From an uncultured Clostridia bacterium (GTDB lineage Bacteria; Bacillota; Clostridia; Oscillospirales; Ruminococcaceae): a stretch of DNA of 32,135 bases. The notes beneath the pieces were generated by a model. It made no database searches. It saw only the letters and a program-made list of their open reading frames with translations, and was not told the DNA's origin. This document shows positions 7,597 through 16,471 of the stretch, piece by piece. A program made the position numbers and the translations under genes. Where the stretch lies: positions 1 through 32,135 of the forward strand of contig CANQTP010000029.1 of assembly GCA_947626755.1 (NCBI GenBank), in the 5' to 3' direction. Every line of letters begins with the position of its first letter. Positions within the stretch are counted from its first letter, which is position 1.

Positions 7597-7736
7597 ATCC
7601 GCCGTGTATTCTACGGCGAGAATAATGCCTGCCGAAAGGCTGACATTAAAAGGACAGTCCGCTGCCTTATGCCGGTTCTGAGTGTTGTACCCGGCTGTCT
7701 TGCGAAAGGTATGAATGTCTTGAAATCAGGAGGAAA
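7597..7736 (+). ncRNA. Structured rplS 5' leader (L19-leader-like)
   Basis: The untranslated leader of about 150 nt before rplS can form several helices: CGCCGT/ACGGCG (7600-7605 with 7613-7618), AATGCCT/AGGC..CATT (7624-7647), and a nested pair GGACAG (7652-7657) with CTGTCT (7695-7700) surrounding GCCGG (7671-7675) with CCGGC (7691-7695). L19 leader RNAs are an established autoregulatory motif upstream of rplS in Bacillota. The location and multi-stem architecture fit, but I did not match it to the covariance model. The ribosome site CAGGAGG follows at about 7727-7733. Confidence 0.5.
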
Positions 7737-7741
7737 CAGAT

Positions 7742-8086
7742 ATGGACGCACTCAAACTTATTAGCGACGGCAGCATGAAGAAAGACGCTCCCGTTGTAAA
7801 TGTGGGCGATACCGTTAAGGTATCGGTAAAGATCAAGGAAGGCGACAAATACAGGATCCAGATATTTGAAGGTACTGTTATTGCCAAGAAGCACGGCGGG
7901 ATCAACGAAACTTTCACCGTAAGACGTGTTGCTCACGGCTGCGGCATTGAAAGAGTATTCCCCGTTCATTCACCTGTCGTTGACAAGGTAGAGATCGTAA
8001 GAAGCGGTAAAGTTCGCCGCAGCAAGCTCTATTATCTCCGCGACAGAGTCGGCAAGGCTGCAAAGGTCAAGGAACAGATACGCTGA
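7742..8086 (+). CDS. rplS: 50S ribosomal protein L19
   Basis: A 114-residue L19, full length, recognised by [42 protein letters not shown] and the basic C-terminus [23 protein letters not shown]19 sits at the subunit interface of the ribosome. The usual upstream partners rpsP, rimM and trmD are absent here; instead rplS follows the TIGR03936 gene with its own promoter and leader. The downstream order lepB, rbgA, rnhB, yraN is the common Clostridia arrangement. Start follows AGGAGG. Confidence 0.98.
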   Translation: MDALKLISDGSMKKDAPVVNVGDTVKVSVKIKEGDKYRIQIFEGTVIAKKHGGINETFTVRRVAHGCGIERVFPVHSPVVDKVEIVRSGKVRRSKLYYLRDRVGKAAKVKEQIR

Positions 8087-8100
8087 ACGGGCGTTTAACG

Positions 8101-8125
8101 CAAAAGGGACTTACTGTCCCTTTTG
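8101..8125 (+). terminator. Intrinsic terminator after rplS
   Basis: CAAAAGGGAC (8101-8110), loop TTACT, GTCCCTTTTG (8116-8125): a perfect 10-bp stem with the T-tract folded into the 3' arm, 14 bp after the rplS stop. Partial read-through into lepB is plausible because no clear promoter is visible before lepB. Confidence 0.8.
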
Positions 8126-8194
8126 TGCTATACCCGCAGAAATTCATGATCCGCACAGGACATCTGAAAATAAACTCGGAAAGGGTGTATTGCT

Positions 8195-8830
8195 ATGGCA
8201 AAATATGAGCTGAACTATGAAGCGCTTGACGAGGACGAGAATAAAGAAAATGAAGTAAGCGCGGCGGAAGATTATCTTGACTGGGTAGAGACTATAATAG
8301 GCGCATTTTTTGTTGTTATCCTGTTCTTTACATTTATTCTCCGCGTTGCAAATGTTGACGGTGAGTCTATGATGCCCACACTTGTGGACGGCGACAGGCT
8401 TATAGTTTCACATATGTTCTATGAACCCGAAGCGGGCGACATCGTTATCGTGAACAACACTAAGGGACATATATATGATTCGGAAAATAATCTGGAAGCT
8501 ATTACAGGTCTCAATAAAGTTATAGTAAAGCGCGTTATTGCCACAGGCGGTCAGGAAGTCAACATTGACTTTGATACAGGAGAGGTGTCTGTTGACGGCA
8601 CTGTGCTGAACGAACCATATATCAATGATCTTACAAAGATGGACGAGGGTGGACATCAGTATCCTGTCACCGTTCCCGAAGGTTATGTTTTCGTTATGGG
8701 AGATAACCGCATGAATTCCACTGACAGCAGAGATCCGCGCATAGGTTTCGTTGAAGAGGACGATATTCTCGGAAAGGTGCTTGTAAGGATATTCCCGTTC
8801 GGCTCAATAGGAGTTCCGGGAGATGACTGA
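8195..8830 (+). CDS. lepB: Signal peptidase I
   Basis: A 211-residue type I signal peptidase, which removes signal peptides from exported proteins. An acidic 28-residue cytoplasmic tail precedes one membrane helix (about 33-50). The catalytic Ser58 is in GESMMPTL, the catalytic Lys112 in VKRVIATGG, and the C-terminal box [11 protein letters not shown] is present. Size and single TM fit the Gram-positive SipS type. The start has GGAAAGGGTG upstream. Its end overlaps rbgA by 8 bp, so both are cotranslated. Confidence 0.95.
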   Translation: MAKYELNYEALDEDENKENEVSAAEDYLDWVETIIGAFFVVILFFTFILRVANVDGESMMPTLVDGDRLIVSHMFYEPEAGDIVIVNNTKGHIYDSENNLEAITGLNKVIVKRVIATGGQEVNIDFDTGEVSVDGTVLNEPYINDLTKMDEGGHQYPVTVPEGYVFVMGDNRMNSTDSRDPRIGFVEEDDILGKVLVRIFPFGSIGVPGDD

Positions 8831-9689
8831 TATACCGTCTATACAGTGGTTTCCGGGGCATATGGCGAAAACCAAGCGGATGATAAAGGCAAATCTGCCG
8901 CTTGTGGACGCTGTTGCGGAGATCGTTGATGCACGTATCCCCGAATCAAGCAAAAACCCCGATCTTGGCTCGCTTATCGAGGGCAAGCCGAGGATCGTCA
9001 TACTTAACAAGTCGGACGCGGCGGACAGTTCTTCTACTCAGAAATGGCTTTCATGGTACAGCCGTCACGGGATCACTGCAATTGCCGCAGATTGCCGAAG
9101 CGGAAAGGGCTTGAATAAGTTCGTTCCCACGGTGAGGGAAGTTCTTTCCGGTGTATTAAAAAAGTACGAAGAGAAGGGCATGAAAGGGCGGACTCTTCAC
9201 CTGATGGTGGTGGGGATACCAAATGTAGGGAAATCTTCGTTCATAAACAGGCTTGCGGGACAGAAAAAGGCAAAGGTCGAGGATCGTCCCGGAGTTACAA
9301 GAGATAAACAATGGATACGGATAAGCGATGATATTGAGCTTTTAGATATGCCCGGCGTTCTGTGGCCTAAGTTCGATGATATGACGGTGGGCGAAAAACT
9401 TGCATTTACGGGCGCTATCAAGGACGATGTGGTAGACACGGAAGCACTTGCAAGCAGATTGCTTTACATTCTCAGCGAACTTTACAGGGATAAACTTTCC
9501 GAAAGATATAAAATAGATGTTTCAGAGGGTGAGGACGGGTATGAACTGCTCCTGAAAGTCGGAAAAGCCCGCGGAATGCTCATTTCAGGCGGTGAGATAA
9601 ACACCGAACGCGCGGCGGCGGCTGTTCTGGACGAATACAGAAGCGGAAAACTCGGAAATATCACGCTTGAACTTCCGACAAAGGATTGA
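8823..9689 (+). CDS. rbgA: Ribosome biogenesis GTPase RbgA (YlqF)
   Basis: A 288-residue circularly permuted GTPase. The motif order is G4 (LNKSD), then G1 (GIPNVGKSS), G2/G3 ([14 protein letters not shown]), which defines the YlqF/RbgA family. The N-terminal [13 protein letters not shown] is the family hallmark. RbgA is needed for late assembly of the 50S subunit. The ATG overlaps the lepB stop; CGGGAGATG upstream contributes the ribosome site. It is followed directly by rnhB, as in B. subtilis. Confidence 0.96.
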   Translation: MTDIPSIQWFPGHMAKTKRMIKANLPLVDAVAEIVDARIPESSKNPDLGSLIEGKPRIVILNKSDAADSSSTQKWLSWYSRHGITAIAADCRSGKGLNKFVPTVREVLSGVLKKYEEKGMKGRTLHLMVVGIPNVGKSSFINRLAGQKKAKVEDRPGVTRDKQWIRISDDIELLDMPGVLWPKFDDMTVGEKLAFTGAIKDDVVDTEALASRLLYILSELYRDKLSERYKIDVSEGEDGYELLLKVGKARGMLISGGEINTERAAAAVLDEYRSGKLGNITLELPTKD

Positions 9690-9694
9690 ATTTT

Positions 9695-10318
9695 ATGGAA
9701 AATACAGAAATTGCAGATCTTTTTGGATTTGACAGGAAAAAAAGGAAAGATTTTCCTGTTATATGCGGAATAGATGAAGCGGGGAGAGGCTCTCTTGCGG
9801 GAGATGTTTACGCCGCCGCTGTTATCTTTGACGGCGATACCGTGATAGAGGGGATCAACGACAGCAAGAAAATTTCCGGAAAGAAACGCGAAAAGCTGTA
9901 TGATGAAATAATCTCCAAGGCAAAGGCATACTGCGTTGCAACTGCTTCGGTGGAAGAGATAGAGTCGATGAACATTCTTAATGCAGCCATGCTGGCTATG
10001 AAACGTGCATATGAAGGCTTGGGAATGTCGGCGGATATGATCCTTGTTGACGGAGACAAGTCTCCGGATATAGCCGGCAGGATCGAAACGGTCGTAAAGG
10101 GCGACGGTCTTTCGGCAAGTATAGCTGCGGCTTCGATACTTGCAAAGGTCAGCCGTGACAGATATATGTGTGAAATGGCGGAAAAATATCCGCAGTACAG
10201 ATTTGAAAAGCACAAGGGATATGGCACCAAACTCCACAAGGAGCTTATAAAAGAACATGGCGCTTGCCCTATCCACAGAAAGTCATTCCTTAAAAAGACA
10301 GAAAAGAAAAATGGATAG
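9695..10318 (+). CDS. rnhB: Ribonuclease HII
   Basis: A 207-residue RNase HII, removing RNA from RNA-DNA hybrids and single ribonucleotides from DNA. The active-site start CGIDEAGRGSLAGDV gives the paired Asp-Glu; the third acidic residue is in ILVDGDKSPD. I take ATG 9695, with AAAGG about 10 nt upstream, over a TTG at 9686 that overlaps the rbgA stop. The C-terminus HGACPIHRKSF is the family motif. It overlaps yraN by 8 bp. Confidence 0.95.
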   Translation: MENTEIADLFGFDRKKRKDFPVICGIDEAGRGSLAGDVYAAAVIFDGDTVIEGINDSKKISGKKREKLYDEIISKAKAYCVATASVEEIESMNILNAAMLAMKRAYEGLGMSADMILVDGDKSPDIAGRIETVVKGDGLSASIAAASILAKVSRDRYMCEMAEKYPQYRFEKHKGYGTKLHKELIKEHGACPIHRKSFLKKTEKKNG

Positions 10319-10673
10319 AAAAGAAACAGGAGATCTGGGCGAAAATTTTACCGCCGCTTACCTTGAAAAGAACGGGTATAAGATCCTGAAAAGAAATTTC
10401 AGGATCAGGGGCGGGGAGATAGACATTATTTCCGAAAAGGACGGCATAATTGCTTTCACTGAGGTGAAAACAAGAGCGCCCGACCCGCTTGTAAACGGGT
10501 TTGAAGCTGTTACAAAAGCCAAACAAAAACGGATAATTAAAGCGTCGGAGCTGTATTCAATGCGTTTCCCGCATGATTTTCAGCCGAGATTTGACACTGC
10601 TTGGGTGACGGTCTCGGCGGGAAAAGTTCTTGGTTTTCAATACATTGAAAACGCTTTTGACGCAAGCATATAA
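10311..10673 (+). CDS. yraN: YraN family protein (UPF0102)
   Basis: About 120 residues from ATG 10311. An upstream in-frame ATG at 10257 would add 18 residues lying wholly inside rnhB and unlike the family start, so I prefer 10311, where MDRKETGDLGENFTAAYL begins exactly as YraN proteins do. The endonuclease-like core GGEIDIISEKDGIIAFTEVKTR is present. YraN proteins resemble Holliday-junction-type nucleases but the function is not established. rnhB-yraN is a frequent pair. Confidence 0.92.
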   Translation: MDRKETGDLGENFTAAYLEKNGYKILKRNFRIRGGEIDIISEKDGIIAFTEVKTRAPDPLVNGFEAVTKAKQKRIIKASELYSMRFPHDFQPRFDTAWVTVSAGKVLGFQYIENAFDASI

Positions 10674-10702
10674 TGTATTTTTTTGTAAAGGACTGTTAGT
10701 AT

Positions 10703-12196
10703 ATGTACTACAAAAGCACGAGAAACAGCAATGTGAAAATTTCCTCTGCGGAAGCTATCGTCAAGGGTATTTCCGATGACGGAGGGCTTTTTGTGCCTTC
10801 CGAAATACCGCCTATAAGCATTGACGAAATAGTCAGGCTGGGGGATATGAGCTATTCCGAAAGAGCGGCGTATATTTTCGCAAAGTATCTTACGGACTTT
10901 ACCGATGCCGAAATAAGATACTGCACCGAAAATGCTTACAATGACAAGAAATTTGCTACGGATAATATTTCCGAGATCTCACATCTTTTTGACGGGACAT
11001 ATATCCTTGAACTGTGGCACGGTCCCACCTGCGCTTTCAAGGATATGGCATTACAGATACTTCCGTATCTGCTGACGACTTCGGCGAAGAAGATCAATAT
11101 TGACAAGAAAATTGTCATTCTGGTAGCTACTTCGGGAGATACGGGAAAAGCGGCTCTGGAAGGCTTTGCGGACGTTCCCGGAACTCAGATAATGGTATTT
11201 TATCCCGAGGACGGCGTAAGTCCCATGCAGAAACGCCAGATGACCACCCAGAGCGGCAATAATGTTGCGGTCTGCGCTGTGGAAGGCAATTTCGATGACT
11301 GCCAGAACGGCGTAAAAGCTATCTTTACGGACGAAAAGATAAAGGCTGAACTTGACGCAAAGGGTCTGATGTTCTCCAGCGCAAATTCCATTAACTGGGG
11401 ACGTCTTGCGCCGCAGATAATTTACTATATTTCCGCGTATGCTTCACTTGTCAAGGACGGCGAGATCAAGGCGGGAGATAAGGTAAATATTGTTGTTCCT
11501 ACGGGCAATTTCGGAAATATCCTTGCGGCTTATTATGCAAAGCATATGGGAGTTCCCGTCAACAAGCTCGTTTGCGCGTCAAATTCAAATAAAGTCCTTA
11601 CTGACTTTATCCAAACGGGAATTTATGACAGGAACAGGGAATTCTATACAACTATTTCTCCGTCCATGGACATACTTATTTCCAGCAACCTTGAACGTCT
11701 GCTGTATCTTATGTGCGGTGAGAATGACGCTGTTATTAGGGAATGGTTCGGTTCTCTCAGCAAGAACGGCAGATATGAAGTTACGGACGATATAAAGAAG
11801 AAGCTTTCGGAGGAATTTGCGGCGGGATTCTGCGATGATACCGAAACAAAGGCGACAATTAAGAGAATTTATGACAAGTATTCCTATACGCTGGACACTC
11901 ATTCCGCTGTTGCGGTGAAGGTTTATGAAGATTACCGCAGGGAAACTGGAGATACAACAAAGACAATAATCGCTTCCACGGCAAGTCCTTACAAATTCAG
12001 TGCAAGCGTTCTGGAAGCTATCGAGGGAAAAGCTTCGCAGCTTGACGAATTTGACATGGTGGACAGACTTGCGGAGCTTTCGGGATATGAGATCCCTCAG
12101 TCACTTGCTTCTCTGAAAACCAAGGAGATACGCTTCAAGGACGTTATTGTAAAGGAAGATCAGAAAGAATATGTCCTCGGGAAACTTTCAGTTTAA
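10703..12196 (+). CDS. thrC: Threonine synthase
   Basis: A 497-residue PLP enzyme converting O-phospho-homoserine to threonine, of the long form with the N-terminal domain (MYYKSTRN...EAIVKGISDDGGLFVP). The PLP lysine is Lys113 in WHGPTCAFKDMALQ. VATSGDTGKAALEGF and VPTGNFGNILAAYYA are the phosphate-cradle motifs. No T-box or attenuator is visible in the 29-bp gap after yraN. It is followed 12 bp later by a metallophosphoesterase gene, with no obvious biochemical link. Confidence 0.96.
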   Translation: MYYKSTRNSNVKISSAEAIVKGISDDGGLFVPSEIPPISIDEIVRLGDMSYSERAAYIFAKYLTDFTDAEIRYCTENAYNDKKFATDNISEISHLFDGTYILELWHGPTCAFKDMALQILPYLLTTSAKKINIDKKIVILVATSGDTGKAALEGFADVPGTQIMVFYPEDGVSPMQKRQMTTQSGNNVAVCAVEGNFDDCQNGVKAIFTDEKIKAELDAKGLMFSSANSINWGRLAPQIIYYISAYASLVKDGEIKAGDKVNIVVPTGNFGNILAAYYAKHMGVPVNKLVCASNSNKVLTDFIQTGIYDRNREFYTTISPSMDILISSNLERLLYLMCGENDAVIREWFGSLSKNGRYEVTDDIKKKLSEEFAAGFCDDTETKATIKRIYDKYSYTLDTHSAVAVKVYEDYRRETGDTTKTIIASTASPYKFSASVLEAIEGKASQLDEFDMVDRLAELSGYEIPQSLASLKTKEIRFKDVIVKEDQKEYVLGKLSV

Positions 12197-12208
12197 CGGG
12201 GTGATGCG

Positions 12209-12895
12209 GTGTCGTTGTTTGCAATAGCCGATCTGCATCTGTCAATGTCGGTCAACAAGCCTATGAATATTTTCGGCGGCTGGGAGGATCACGTTGAAAA
12301 GCTTTCGGAAAACTGGGCGAAAACGGTTTCCGAGGAGGACGTTGTGGTTATTCCCGGGGATATTTCATGGGGGATAGATCTTGCGGAAGCAAAAGAAGAT
12401 CTTGCTTTTATAAATGCTTTGAAGGGAACGAAGATCATTTCAAAAGGCAATCATGATTACTGGTGGTCTACGCTCTCAAAACTTAACGGATTTCTTAAAG
12501 AAAATTGCTTTGACACCATAAAATTTCTCCACAACAATCACTACAGGTATGAAAGTTACGGGATATGCGGTACACGGGGCTGGATAAATGAAACGGAAGT
12601 CCCTGCGGACGCGAAAGTCCTTGCAAGGGAAGCGGGACGTTTGGAAACTTCCATACGGTCGGCTGTTTCTGAAGGGCTTGAACCTATAGTTTTCCTGCAC
12701 TATCCGCCTATTTACGGAGACGAGTACAATTATGACATTCTTGATGTTATGTACAAGTATAATGTAAAGAAATGCTACTACGGACATCTCCACGGAAAAG
12801 CCCATAAATACGCGATCTGCGGAGAGCGTGACGGGATAGATTTCCGATTGGTAGCGGGGGATTTTGTGCATTTTGAACCTGTAAAAGTGCTGTAA
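12209..12895 (+). CDS. Metallophosphoesterase
   Basis: A 228-residue calcineurin-like phosphoesterase. All metal motifs are visible: ADLHLS (D-x-H), VVIPGDISWG (GD), SKGNHDYWW (GNHD), FLHYPPIY and YGHLHG (GHxH). The start is GTG 12209. The substrate is unknown; relatives are annotated only as YkuE- or serine/threonine-phosphatase-like. It ends the lepB-thrC run; the next gene, tig, has its own promoter. Confidence 0.9.
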   Translation: MSLFAIADLHLSMSVNKPMNIFGGWEDHVEKLSENWAKTVSEEDVVVIPGDISWGIDLAEAKEDLAFINALKGTKIISKGNHDYWWSTLSKLNGFLKENCFDTIKFLHNNHYRYESYGICGTRGWINETEVPADAKVLAREAGRLETSIRSAVSEGLEPIVFLHYPPIYGDEYNYDILDVMYKYNVKKCYYGHLHGKAHKYAICGERDGIDFRLVAGDFVHFEPVKVL

Positions 12896-12948
12896 ATTGT
12901 ACAAAATGGCGAAATGTGGTTTTATCTATAGTAATTTTTTTTGAAATA

Positions 12949-12957
12949 TGGTATAAT
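12949..12957 (+). promoter_or_regulatory. Extended -10 promoter for tig
   Basis: TGG directly before TATAAT (12952-12957) makes an extended -10 element. No good -35 is found at 16-18 bp. The start codon lies 38 bp downstream. Confidence 0.6.
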
Positions 12958-12995
12958 TACAAATATGTTTGTTATAAAAATGGAGGACGTTTAAA

Positions 12996-14279
12996 ATGAG
13001 TTTAGTAGCAACAAATAAAATTGAAAACGCAAAGTACGAACTTGAGATCAAGGTCGATGCGGAAGGCTTTGAAAAAGCTATTCAGGATACCTACATGAAG
13101 ACCCGCAGAAGGATCAATGTCAACGGTTTCAGAAAGGGAAAAGCTCCCAGAAAGATGATCGAACAGCTTTACGGCGAGAATGTTTTCTATGAGGACGCTG
13201 TAAACGCTCTGGTAAATACCGATGTCGCTCCCGCAATTGAAGAGACCGATTACGAGCTTGTGGCAAATCCCGAAATCAATGTTACTTCTATAAATAAGAA
13301 TGAGGGCGTAACTTTCAAGGTAGTTATCACAGTTAAGCCCGAAGTTGAAATTTCCGATTATAAGGGTATAGAAGTTGATAAAACCGTCAATGCTGTTACT
13401 GATGAGGACGTTGATCAGCAGATACAAAGTCTCAGAGAAAGAAACGGCAGACTTGTTACAGTTGAGGACAGAGCCGCAGAAAACGGAGATATTGCTGTTA
13501 TCGACTTTGAAGGCTTCAAGGACGGCGTTCCTTTTGAAGGCGGTAAGGACAGCAATTATGAGCTTGCTCTCGGTTCCGGCACTTTCGTTCCCGGATTTGA
13601 AGAGCAGGTAGTAGGCAGGAAAACAGGCGAGGAATTTACAATTAATGTTACGTTCCCCGAAAAATATCAGATGGAAGAAATTGCAGGTCAGCCCTGCGAA
13701 TTCAAGGTAAAGCTCAATGAGATCAAGACCAAGGAGCTTCCCGAACTGGACGATGAATTCGTTAAGGACGCTACAGAATTCGATACTCTTGATGAACTTA
13801 AAAAGGATATGAAAACGAAGCTTGAAGAACGTGCCGTTCAGATGGCTGATGCCGAAGCGGAAAACAAGATCTTTGAAGTGCTTATCGATAAGCTTCAGGC
13901 TGATATTCCTCCCGTTATGTTCGAGAACAAGATAGACGAAATGGTAAGGGATTTTGAAATGAGACTTTCTCAGCAGGGTCTTAATATGGAAACATATCTT
14001 ATGTACACAAACATGGATATGCCCGCATTCCGCAAGACTTTTGAGGAACAGGCTCAGAAACAAGTAAAGGTTAGACTTGCACTTGAAAAGATCGCCGATC
14101 TTGAAGATGTTCAGGTAACCGATGAGCAGGTCGAGGAAGAGATCAAGAGAATGTCCGACCAGTACAGAATGCCTGTTGAAAGGATCAAGGCTATTGTAGG
14201 AACAAGGGCTGTCAAGAGCGATCTCAGAGTCGCTGAGGCAAGCAAGATAGTTAAGGATTCAGCTAAGATAAACGGTTGA
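12996..14279 (+). CDS. tig: Trigger factor
   Basis: A 427-residue ribosome-associated chaperone. The ribosome-binding signature appears as [13 protein letters not shown] (about 43-55). The FKBP-type PPIase domain is at about 150-240 ([29 protein letters not shown]), and the helical C-terminal arms follow. Length is standard. GGAGGACG precedes the ATG. tig before clpP/clpX is conserved across many bacteria and links folding of new chains with ClpXP proteolysis. Confidence 0.97.
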   Translation: MSLVATNKIENAKYELEIKVDAEGFEKAIQDTYMKTRRRINVNGFRKGKAPRKMIEQLYGENVFYEDAVNALVNTDVAPAIEETDYELVANPEINVTSINKNEGVTFKVVITVKPEVEISDYKGIEVDKTVNAVTDEDVDQQIQSLRERNGRLVTVEDRAAENGDIAVIDFEGFKDGVPFEGGKDSNYELALGSGTFVPGFEEQVVGRKTGEEFTINVTFPEKYQMEEIAGQPCEFKVKLNEIKTKELPELDDEFVKDATEFDTLDELKKDMKTKLEERAVQMADAEAENKIFEVLIDKLQADIPPVMFENKIDEMVRDFEMRLSQQGLNMETYLMYTNMDMPAFRKTFEEQAQKQVKVRLALEKIADLEDVQVTDEQVEEEIKRMSDQYRMPVERIKAIVGTRAVKSDLRVAEASKIVKDSAKING

Positions 14280-14296
14280 TAAAAATAACTTTTGCC

Positions 14297-14328
14297 GCAA
14301 ACCATCTTTCCGCAGAAGGATGGTTTGC
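14297..14328 (+). promoter_or_regulatory. Long hairpin between tig and clpP
   Basis: GCAAACCATCTTTC (14297-14310), loop CGCA, GAAGGATGGTTTGC (14315-14328) form 14 pairs with one G-T wobble. No T-run follows, so it is not a standard terminator. CCGCAGAA (14310-14317) is also complementary to TTCTGCGG (14345-14352), which lies immediately before the clpP ribosome-site region, allowing an alternative pairing. Regulatory function is inferred. Confidence 0.7.
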
Positions 14329-14367
14329 ATAGTATTAAAGACGTTTCTGCGGAGAAATGAGGTCGTT

Positions 14368-14955
14368 ATGAGTTTAGTTCCTTACGTTGTCAGACAAACA
14401 GGCAGAGGCGAACGCTCTCAGGATATTTTTTCAATGCTGTTAGAGGACAGGATCGTCATGCTTTCAGAGGAAGTCAATGATACTTCCGCAAGCCTTGTTG
14501 TTTCCCAGCTCCTTTATCTTGAAAGTCAGGATCCCGAGAAGGATATAAGCCTTTATATAAACAGTCCCGGCGGTTCTGTTACCGCAGGTATGGCAATTTA
14601 TGACACAATGCAGTATATCAAATGTGATGTTTCCACTATCTGCATAGGTCTGGCGGCTTCTATGGGAGCATTCCTGCTTTCTTCCGGTGCAAAAGGAAAG
14701 AGACTTGCACTTCCCAATTCGGAGATCATGATACATCAGCCGCTTATTTCGGGCGGACTTTCGGGTCAGTGCACCGACATCAAGATCCGAGCCGAACACC
14801 TTGTAAGAACTCGTGAGAACCTGAACAGGATACTTGCCCAGAATACGGGAAAGCCTATTGAAGTTATCCGCGAAGACACAGAGCGCGACAACTTCATGAG
14901 CGCGGCGGAAGCGGCAGATTACGGATTGGTCGACAAGGTCATTTTTAATAGATAA
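14368..14955 (+). CDS. clpP: ATP-dependent Clp protease proteolytic subunit
   Basis: 195 residues from ATG 14368, the usual ClpP length; an in-frame ATG 16 codons upstream falls within the hairpin and gives a non-family N-terminus. The catalytic triad is Ser98 (GLAASMGAF), His123 (EIMIHQPL) and Asp174 (DTERDNF). ClpP forms the 14-subunit proteolytic chamber fed by ClpX, encoded 17 bp downstream. GAGG lies 5-6 nt before the start. Confidence 0.97.
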   Translation: MSLVPYVVRQTGRGERSQDIFSMLLEDRIVMLSEEVNDTSASLVVSQLLYLESQDPEKDISLYINSPGGSVTAGMAIYDTMQYIKCDVSTICIGLAASMGAFLLSSGAKGKRLALPNSEIMIHQPLISGGLSGQCTDIKIRAEHLVRTRENLNRILAQNTGKPIEVIREDTERDNFMSAAEAADYGLVDKVIFNR

Positions 14956-14972
14956 GTCTGGAGTTTGATATT

Positions 14973-16244
14973 ATGGCAGGAAATGATTCTTTGAGACGAT
15001 GCAGTTTTTGCGGAAAACCTGAAACACGGGTGCAGAATATTTTTTCTGCCGGAGCAAGCAATATCTGCGATGAATGTGTGATCTATTGCTATGAAATGCT
15101 TGCGAAAAATAACCTTGTGTACGATACTGTAAGAGCTCAAAGCAGTAAAAACAATGCGCAGCTTCGTCCTTTAAAGATAAAAAAACCTACAGAAATTAAA
15201 AAGATACTCGATGAATATGTTATCGGTCAGGAAGAAGCCAAAACGGCGCTGTCCGTTGCGGTCTACAATCATTACAAGCGTATAATGACTCAGGACGATA
15301 ATAATGACGTTGAACTTCAGAAAAGCAACGTTATACTTGTAGGTCCAACAGGCGTGGGAAAGACCGTGCTTGCGCAGACTCTGGCAAAAATACTGGACGT
15401 TCCCTTTGCTATTGCCGATGCCACGACTCTTACAGAAGCGGGATATGTTGGCGATGATGTTGAAAACGTCCTTGTAAGACTGCTTCAGGCGGCGGATTTC
15501 AACGTTGAAGAAGCGGAACGCGGAATAATTTATATTGATGAAATTGATAAAATTGCCAGAAAATCCGAGAATACTTCCATTACCCGTGATGTAAGCGGCG
15601 AAGGAGTTCAGCAGGCGCTTCTGAAGATCGTTGAAGGAACGGTTTCAAATGTTCCTCCGCAGGGCGGCAGAAAGCACCCCAATCAGGAATTTATCCATAT
15701 GGACACGAAGAATATACTGTTCATATGCGGCGGTGCATTTGACGGTCTTGACAGAGTTATACAGAAACGCACAGAGTCCTCTTCTCTCGGATTTGGGGCG
15801 GACATCAAAACAAAAGCTGAAAAATCCAAAGGCGTTTACAAGGGAGTTATTCATCAGGATTTTGTAAAATACGGAATGGTTCCCGAATTTGTGGGAAGAA
15901 TGCCTGTAATTGCCGTTCTTGATGAACTTGATGAGGATTCGCTGGTGGAAATTCTCGTTAAACCTAAGAATTCATTGGTAAAGCAGTATAAAAAGCTTTT
16001 TGAGCTGGACGGCATTGAACTGGAATTTGAAGAAGCGGCGCTCAGGGCAATTGCAAAAAAAGCAATTGAACAGAACACGGGTGCGCGGGGACTGCGTTCA
16101 ATCGTTGAGAAGATACTTCAGGTACCGATGTTTGAACTTCCCGCAAATTCCGATGTTGTAGGTCTTACGGTCACAGAAAGCTGCGTAAACGGCGAAAGCA
16201 AGCCGCTTATTAAAACAGGCAAGAAAAAAATTGCCAAGAAATGA
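14973..16244 (+). CDS. clpX: ATP-dependent Clp protease ATP-binding subunit ClpX
   Basis: 423 residues. The N-terminal zinc domain uses Cys10, Cys13, Cys32 and Cys35. Walker A is [11 protein letters not shown], Walker B is [11 protein letters not shown], and the pore loop GYVGDDVEN is present. The ClpP-docking loop reads LGF in [10 protein letters not shown]. ClpX unfolds substrates and passes them to ClpP, its operon neighbour. A clear terminator follows the stop codon. Confidence 0.97.
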   Translation: MAGNDSLRRCSFCGKPETRVQNIFSAGASNICDECVIYCYEMLAKNNLVYDTVRAQSSKNNAQLRPLKIKKPTEIKKILDEYVIGQEEAKTALSVAVYNHYKRIMTQDDNNDVELQKSNVILVGPTGVGKTVLAQTLAKILDVPFAIADATTLTEAGYVGDDVENVLVRLLQAADFNVEEAERGIIYIDEIDKIARKSENTSITRDVSGEGVQQALLKIVEGTVSNVPPQGGRKHPNQEFIHMDTKNILFICGGAFDGLDRVIQKRTESSSLGFGADIKTKAEKSKGVYKGVIHQDFVKYGMVPEFVGRMPVIAVLDELDEDSLVEILVKPKNSLVKQYKKLFELDGIELEFEEAALRAIAKKAIEQNTGARGLRSIVEKILQVPMFELPANSDVVGLTVTESCVNGESKPLIKTGKKKIAKK

Positions 16245-16254
16245 TCCGATGCAG

Positions 16255-16288
16255 AAAATACGCTTTTTGTTCAAAGAAGCGTATTTTT
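16255..16288 (+). terminator. Intrinsic terminator after clpX
   Basis: AAAATACGCTT (16255-16265) pairs with AAGCGTATTTT (16277-16287), 11 bp, followed by a further T. It closes the tig-clpP-clpX unit. Confidence 0.8.
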
Positions 16289-16318
16289 CTTTCATACGGA
16301 CTTGTTTATGGCATTATT

Positions 16319-16335
16319 GCCTTAAATTTTAAGGC
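16319..16335. promoter_or_regulatory. Short inverted repeat upstream of lon (possible operator)
   Basis: GCCTTAAA-T-TTTAAGGC: 8-bp arms with a single central base, 54 bp upstream of the lon -35. It is not CIRCE and does not match the CtsR heptad repeat. Function unknown. Confidence 0.4.
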
Positions 16336-16388
16336 TGTTATTTACCCGACAGGCGATATAAAGTAATTTTACTTTCTTAAATTGTTAC

Positions 16389-16417
16389 TTGCAAAATCAT
16401 AGGAATTATTATATAAT
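16389..16417 (+). promoter_or_regulatory. SigA-type promoter for lon
   Basis: TTGCAA (16389-16394), 17-bp spacer, TATAAT (16412-16417). It lies 54 bp before the lon start, after the clpX terminator, so lon is transcribed on its own. Confidence 0.85.
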
Positions 16418-16442
16418 ATATATGTAGTATTATATTTATCAT

Positions 16443-16466
16443 GATCGGCAGATCCCGATCGGGAGG
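16443..16466 (+). promoter_or_regulatory. Palindrome overlapping the lon ribosome binding site
   Basis: CCCGATCGGG (16454-16463) is a perfect palindrome whose last bases form the start of the lon ribosome site GGGAGG (16461-16466). The upstream GATCGG (16443-16448) can instead pair with CCGATC (16455-16460). Two mutually exclusive folds are therefore possible around the ribosome site. Confidence 0.5.
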
Positions 16467-16471
16467 TTTAT

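Noticed and set aside
10674-10702. T-box or attenuator before thrC
   Set aside because: The gap is only 29 bp with no stem-loop or T-tract structure.
13002-14063. Long antisense open frame opposite tig (about 350 codons)
   Set aside because: It is a codon-bias shadow of a certain gene and has no ribosome site or recognisable motif.
16245-16471. CIRCE or CtsR operators before lon (also checked before tig and clpP)
   Set aside because: Neither the TTAGCACTC/GAGTGCTAA dyad nor the GGTCAAA heptad repeat was found.
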